From: Blautia sp.
GTDB lineage: Bacteria > Bacillota > Clostridia > Lachnospirales > Lachnospiraceae
Assembly: GCA_023663685.1 (NCBI GenBank)
Contig: JAMPHB010000002.1
Location: 1 to 64,000, forward strand
Direction of reading: 5' to 3'
Length of the DNA: 64,000 nt
Shown one piece after another: positions 61,323 through 64,000 of the stretch. The notes under the pieces are model-generated. The model searched no databases and had not been told where the DNA came from. It saw only the letters and a list, made by a program, of their open reading frames with translations. Numbering within the stretch: position 1 is the stretch's first letter; the number at the start of each line of letters is the position of its first letter. The translations under genes and the position numbers were made by a program.

Positions 61323-63461
61323 TTATAGCACAGTCGGGCGGGAAAAAGCAAGCCCCGTGGAACCGTCTTTCGCAAAGCCGGCCTCTTCTTTCAACAGGCT
61401 GGTCATGCTCCGCATACTGATTGCCAGTGTGGAAAGATTGTGGAGCATTGCCGATGCCGCCGGTGGCAGAACTCCGCACACGCCCAGCGCGATCAGGCTG
61501 CCGTTAAAACCGATCACAAACCGGTAATTGGAATGGATGCGCTTCATCAGGCTGTCTGCGATTCTCCGCAGAACAAGCAGCTCGGACAAATCCTCTGCGG
61601 CAATCGTAATATCTGCAATCTCCCTTGCTATCGCCGCCCCATCGCTGATGGCAATCCCGGCATTTGCCTTGGACAGTGCGGGAGAATCGTTGATGCCGTC
61701 TCCAATCATAATGACGGTGTGCCCCTTTTTCCGTTCCGCCTCTACAAAGTCCGCCTTATCCGCAGGCAGAACCTCTGCACAGTATGTATCCACACCCACC
61801 TCTGCCGCAATGGCGGCGGCGGTGCGTTCACTGTCGCCGGTGAGCATGACAATCCTTCCAATGCCCAGCCTGCGCAGCTCCTCCATCACAGTCCCTGCCT
61901 CCGGCCGCAGCGGGTCAGAAATACAGACCACAGCCGCCAGCTCTCCGCCGATAGCCAGATACAGATGGGAATACTGGTCTGGCAGGCTCTCATATCGTGC
62001 CCTGTCCTCTCCGGGGATGCTGCAGCCCTCATCCTCAAAAACAAAATGTGCACTGCCAATCACCACGCGCCTGCCGTTGATCGTGCTGGCAATCCCGTGC
62101 GCCACAATGTATTCCACCTCGGAATGCATCTCCTCATGGGAAAGCCCTCTCTCCCTTGCCGCCTGAACCACCGCGTTTGCCATGGAATGTGGAAAATGCT
62201 CCTCCAGACAGGCGGCAATCCTGAGCATGTCCGCCTCATTATTCCCGCCAAAAGGAATCACAGCCGCCACCACCGGGCAGGCATGTGTCAGCGTACCCGT
62301 CTTGTCAAACACGATCGTATCCGCCTGCGCAACGGCCTCCAGATATTTTCCGCCTTTTACCGTTATGTGAAACCCGCCCGCCTCACGCATGGCGGAAAGA
62401 ACCGCAAGCGGCATGGACAGCTTTAAGGCGCAGGAAAAATCCACCATCAAAACTGATAATGCACGGGTAAGATTGCGTGTAAACAGATATGTAGCCATAC
62501 TGAACGCCAGCGTGTAAGGAACCAGTCTGTCCGCCAAATGCGCCGCCCTGCTTTCCGCCGTGGATTTTAAAGACTCCGACTGCTCGATCATGGCCACAAT
62601 TTTATCATAGCGGCTGCTGCCGGACTGGCCGGATACCTGAATCACACACTCGCCCTCCTCGATTACCGTTCCCGCATAAACCGTCATGCCTGCGCGCTTT
62701 GCCGCGGGAACAGATTCGCCGGTAAGCGAAGCCTGATTCACCATGACCTCTCCCTCTGTAATAATTCCATCTAATGGAATCATACTGCCCATTCGGACAC
62801 ATACCCTGTCACCCGCCTTTATCTGTGAAAGCGGAGCCAGCACTTCACCCTCCGGCGTTTTCAGCCAGACACGGTCAATATTTAAGGACATGCACTGCGC
62901 TAAGTCGCTGACCGACTTTTTGTGCGTCCATTCCTCCAGCAATTCCCCCAACCCCAACAGAAAACGTATGGAGGAGGCTGTGGAAAAATCTCCCCGGAAC
63001 AGGGATATCCCAATGGACAGGGCATCCAACACTTCCACATACATCTTTCCCCGAAAAAGACAGCGCAGGCCGCGGAACAGATGGGGAATGGATTTCCAGA
63101 CAGCATATATTGGCCGCAGGGACACTGGAAAAAAGAGCATACTTGCCGCTTTCATCGCAACCATACCGGCCAGCTTTTCCTGATAGATCCGGTTCAGCTC
63201 CCTGCTGCCATGAAGCGGAAGTCGCTCTTTCAAGCCATTCATCCCATAGGCAAAACGGCTGACTGCCAGAAGCAGCTCTTTTCTGGAACCATGGTACTCC
63301 ACAATTGCACAGCGGGTACGCTCATGGACGACGGCACGGTCGATCTGCGGCAATCCCAGAAGATAAGTTTCCAGCAGATCTGCCTGTTCCATGGACATAT
63401 GAGGCGCCGCCATCTGAACCCGCATACGCCCAACACTCTCATGCTTAATGATAAACTTCAT
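61323..63461 (-). CDS. Heavy-metal P-type ATPase (P1B type, HMA_2-like)
   Basis: A 712-residue metal pump. An N-terminal HMA_2-like domain without the CxxC motif is followed by membrane segments, the actuator loop with LTGES, DFSCALKLSMP in the ion-path helix where most P1B pumps have CPC, the phosphorylation site FDKTGTLT, FPHSMANAV in place of the usual HP-A region, and GDGINDSPAL. The SCALK variant suggests a specificity other than copper, maybe manganese or iron, as in other pumps of this subgroup. The partner DUF6110 gene lies 68 bases upstream under a palindromic operator. ATG 63461 has GGGAGG upstream. Confidence 0.88.
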   Translation of the reverse strand: MKFIIKHESVGRMRVQMAAPHMSMEQADLLETYLLGLPQIDRAVVHERTRCAIVEYHGSRKELLLAVSRFAYGMNGLKERLPLHGSRELNRIYQEKLAGMVAMKAASMLFFPVSLRPIYAVWKSIPHLFRGLRCLFRGKMYVEVLDALSIGISLFRGDFSTASSIRFLLGLGELLEEWTHKKSVSDLAQCMSLNIDRVWLKTPEGEVLAPLSQIKAGDRVCVRMGSMIPLDGIITEGEVMVNQASLTGESVPAAKRAGMTVYAGTVIEEGECVIQVSGQSGSSRYDKIVAMIEQSESLKSTAESRAAHLADRLVPYTLAFSMATYLFTRNLTRALSVLMVDFSCALKLSMPLAVLSAMREAGGFHITVKGGKYLEAVAQADTIVFDKTGTLTHACPVVAAVIPFGGNNEADMLRIAACLEEHFPHSMANAVVQAARERGLSHEEMHSEVEYIVAHGIASTINGRRVVIGSAHFVFEDEGCSIPGEDRARYESLPDQYSHLYLAIGGELAAVVCISDPLRPEAGTVMEELRRLGIGRIVMLTGDSERTAAAIAAEVGVDTYCAEVLPADKADFVEAERKKGHTVIMIGDGINDSPALSKANAGIAISDGAAIAREIADITIAAEDLSELLVLRRIADSLMKRIHSNYRFVIGFNGSLIALGVCGVLPPAASAMLHNLSTLAISMRSMTSLLKEEAGFAKDGSTGLAFSRPTVL

Positions 63462-63529
63462 TCCAACCTCCCAAAACGAAGAGCAGGGCGGCGTGCAATG
63501 CACGGCTCCCTGCTGCTCATTGTATGTAA

Positions 63530-63799
63530 TCAGGCCTCGTCAGAGCTGTCCTCCACCACCGTCTCCTCCTCTGTGCGCTGCGCATTGATATCCTTTGCCG
63601 AAGCTAAAATATCTGCGGCGTTCTCCTGCACAGCCGTCACCGTCTCCATTACCGAATCCTTCACCCGCAGAGCCGCTGCGGCAACATGCGTATACGCCTT
63701 TTTCGCGTCCCTGCCGGACAGGAGCTTAAATCCGGCAGAGCCAAACAGTACGCCGCCCGCAAAAACGGCAAAGCCTTTAGAACACTTTTTCCAATTCAT
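63530..63799 (-). CDS. DUF6110 family protein, partner of the metal ATPase
   Basis: An 89-residue protein with a short hydrophobic N-terminal segment (FAVFAGGVLFGSAGFKLL), then an Ala-rich helix (KKAYTHVAAAALRVKDSVMETV) and an acidic tail. This is what I recall of DUF6110, a small family found with HMA_2-type P-type ATPases in Firmicutes. Function unknown; it may be a metal chaperone or an ATPase subunit. The ATG at 63799 has AAGGAGG upstream. Confidence 0.75.
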   Translation of the reverse strand: MNWKKCSKGFAVFAGGVLFGSAGFKLLSGRDAKKAYTHVAAAALRVKDSVMETVTAVQENAADILASAKDINAQRTEEETVVEDSSDEA

Positions 63800-63821
63800 A
63801 AAAACCCTCCTTCGCTGGTAA

Positions 63822-63852
63822 AATATACGTTAGAATTAACTAACTGTTAGTT
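63822..63852 (-). promoter_or_regulatory. Promoter with overlapping palindromic operator for the metal ATPase operon
   Basis: Minus strand: -10 TATATT (63822-63827), 17-base spacer, weak -35 CTAACA (63845-63850). AACTAAC-T-GTTAGTT (63838-63852) is a perfect seven-base inverted repeat that covers the -35 and part of the spacer. GTTAG occurs once more near 63873. The place and symmetry fit a repressor site; TTAG/CTAA half-sites are known for DtxR-type metal regulators, but this identity is inference. Confidence 0.6.
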
Positions 63853-63855
63853 TTA

Positions 63856-63894
63856 ATAAATGCGGCCACATCTGTTAGTGACCGCGTATTTATT
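63856..63894. repeat. Imperfect inverted repeat upstream of the metal ATPase promoter
   Basis: AATAAATGCGG pairs imperfectly with CCGCGTATTTATT around a central GTTAGT-containing loop (about 63856-63894). It may extend the operator region or be a terminator for a gene outside the window. The 100 bases from 63900 to the right edge show no gene or clear signal. Confidence 0.35.
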
Positions 63895-64000
63895 ATCTAA
63901 GTATACCTCTTTAGACTTGTTTTTGTCAATCGGGCAGCCGCAATATATTTGGAAAATTTCACTGAATCCTGCGATTTACAGCAGTTTTAATACTCTTTCT

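Noticed and set aside
61440..62426. Long plus-strand open frame opposite the metal ATPase gene
   Set aside because: It lies wholly antisense to a well-supported P-type ATPase, has no family features and no promoter; GC-rich genes often give such frames.
1..64000. tRNA, rRNA or tmRNA genes
   Set aside because: I found no sequence with a T-loop and acceptor stem or rRNA motif; reading by eye could miss one.

Overview
The window looks like chromosomal DNA of a Gram-positive anaerobe of the class Clostridia, most likely a member of the Lachnospiraceae. Three things point there: the gene order follows Bacillota blocks (rplS-rbgA-rnhB-ylqG/ylqH-like; ireB-ruvX-DUF1292-mltG-like-trmR-U32; rpmE-DUF1385-prmC-prfA), there are families typical of Lachnospiraceae (DUF6465, DUF6110, DUF1015 next to serA), and a tetrahydrofolate riboswitch precedes folT. 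The species cannot be named from this sequence alone. Nearly all genes lie on the minus strand; only folT, aroC and an HPr-like gene lie on the plus strand. Most of the DNA is GC-rich, but the genes at 28237-28948 are clearly AT-rich. I saw no rRNA, tRNA, CRISPR array or complete insertion sequence, and no stretch over 300 bases without a gene or regulatory feature.

Layout, left to right. 1-2240: an accessory corner with the start of an Rpn-type nuclease/transposase gene (cut by the edge) and a two-gene operon of an OLD-like AAA ATPase and a PD-(D/E)XK-like protein. 2300-4570: CPBP protease, HAD phosphatase, and the riboswitch-folT unit on the other strand. 4570-11900: type IIA topoisomerase pair, CdaR-type regulator, sugar ABC ATPase, a degenerate phosphoribosyltransferase. 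11924-15349: dut, gpsA, plsY, der. 15423-18575: a GntR-controlled ABC transporter. 18688-25027: pgeF, yraN, FlhB-like, FliK-like, rnhB, rbgA, a signal peptidase homologue lacking its catalytic dyad, and rplS. 25139-28948: ParA with DUF6465, a membrane LuxR-type protein, two MotA-family proteins without MotB, and an AT-rich pair including a retropepsin-like protein.

29016-34907: prfA, prmC, DUF1385, rpmE, rho, mscS. 34917-42925: one long operon leuB-ilvD-ilvB-serC-serA-DUF1015, probably running into mscS, which joins branched-chain and serine synthesis. 43086-48712: yajC, tgt, a GH13 amylase and a membrane c-di-GMP protein. 48852-55007: aroC facing a tRNA-modification/RNA-processing operon (ireB, ruvX, DUF1292, rnj, mltG-like, trmR, U32). 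55119-61262: mtaB, HPr-like gene, thiI, cysteine desulfurase, rsmE, prmA. 61323-63900: metal P-type ATPase with DUF6110 partner behind a palindromic operator.

The main points for follow-up are: (1) two copies of a structured repeat with unchanged unpaired bases and changed stems, at gene ends (8753-8847 and 56821-56991, the latter in tandem); (2) the ATPase/nuclease-like pair at the left; (3) the signal peptidase I homologue with Ser to Ala and Lys to Arg changes; (4) the AT-rich retropepsin islet next to an odd MotA/LuxR cluster whose motA start codon lies in a perfect hairpin; (5) an HPr-like protein without the phosphorylated histidine.
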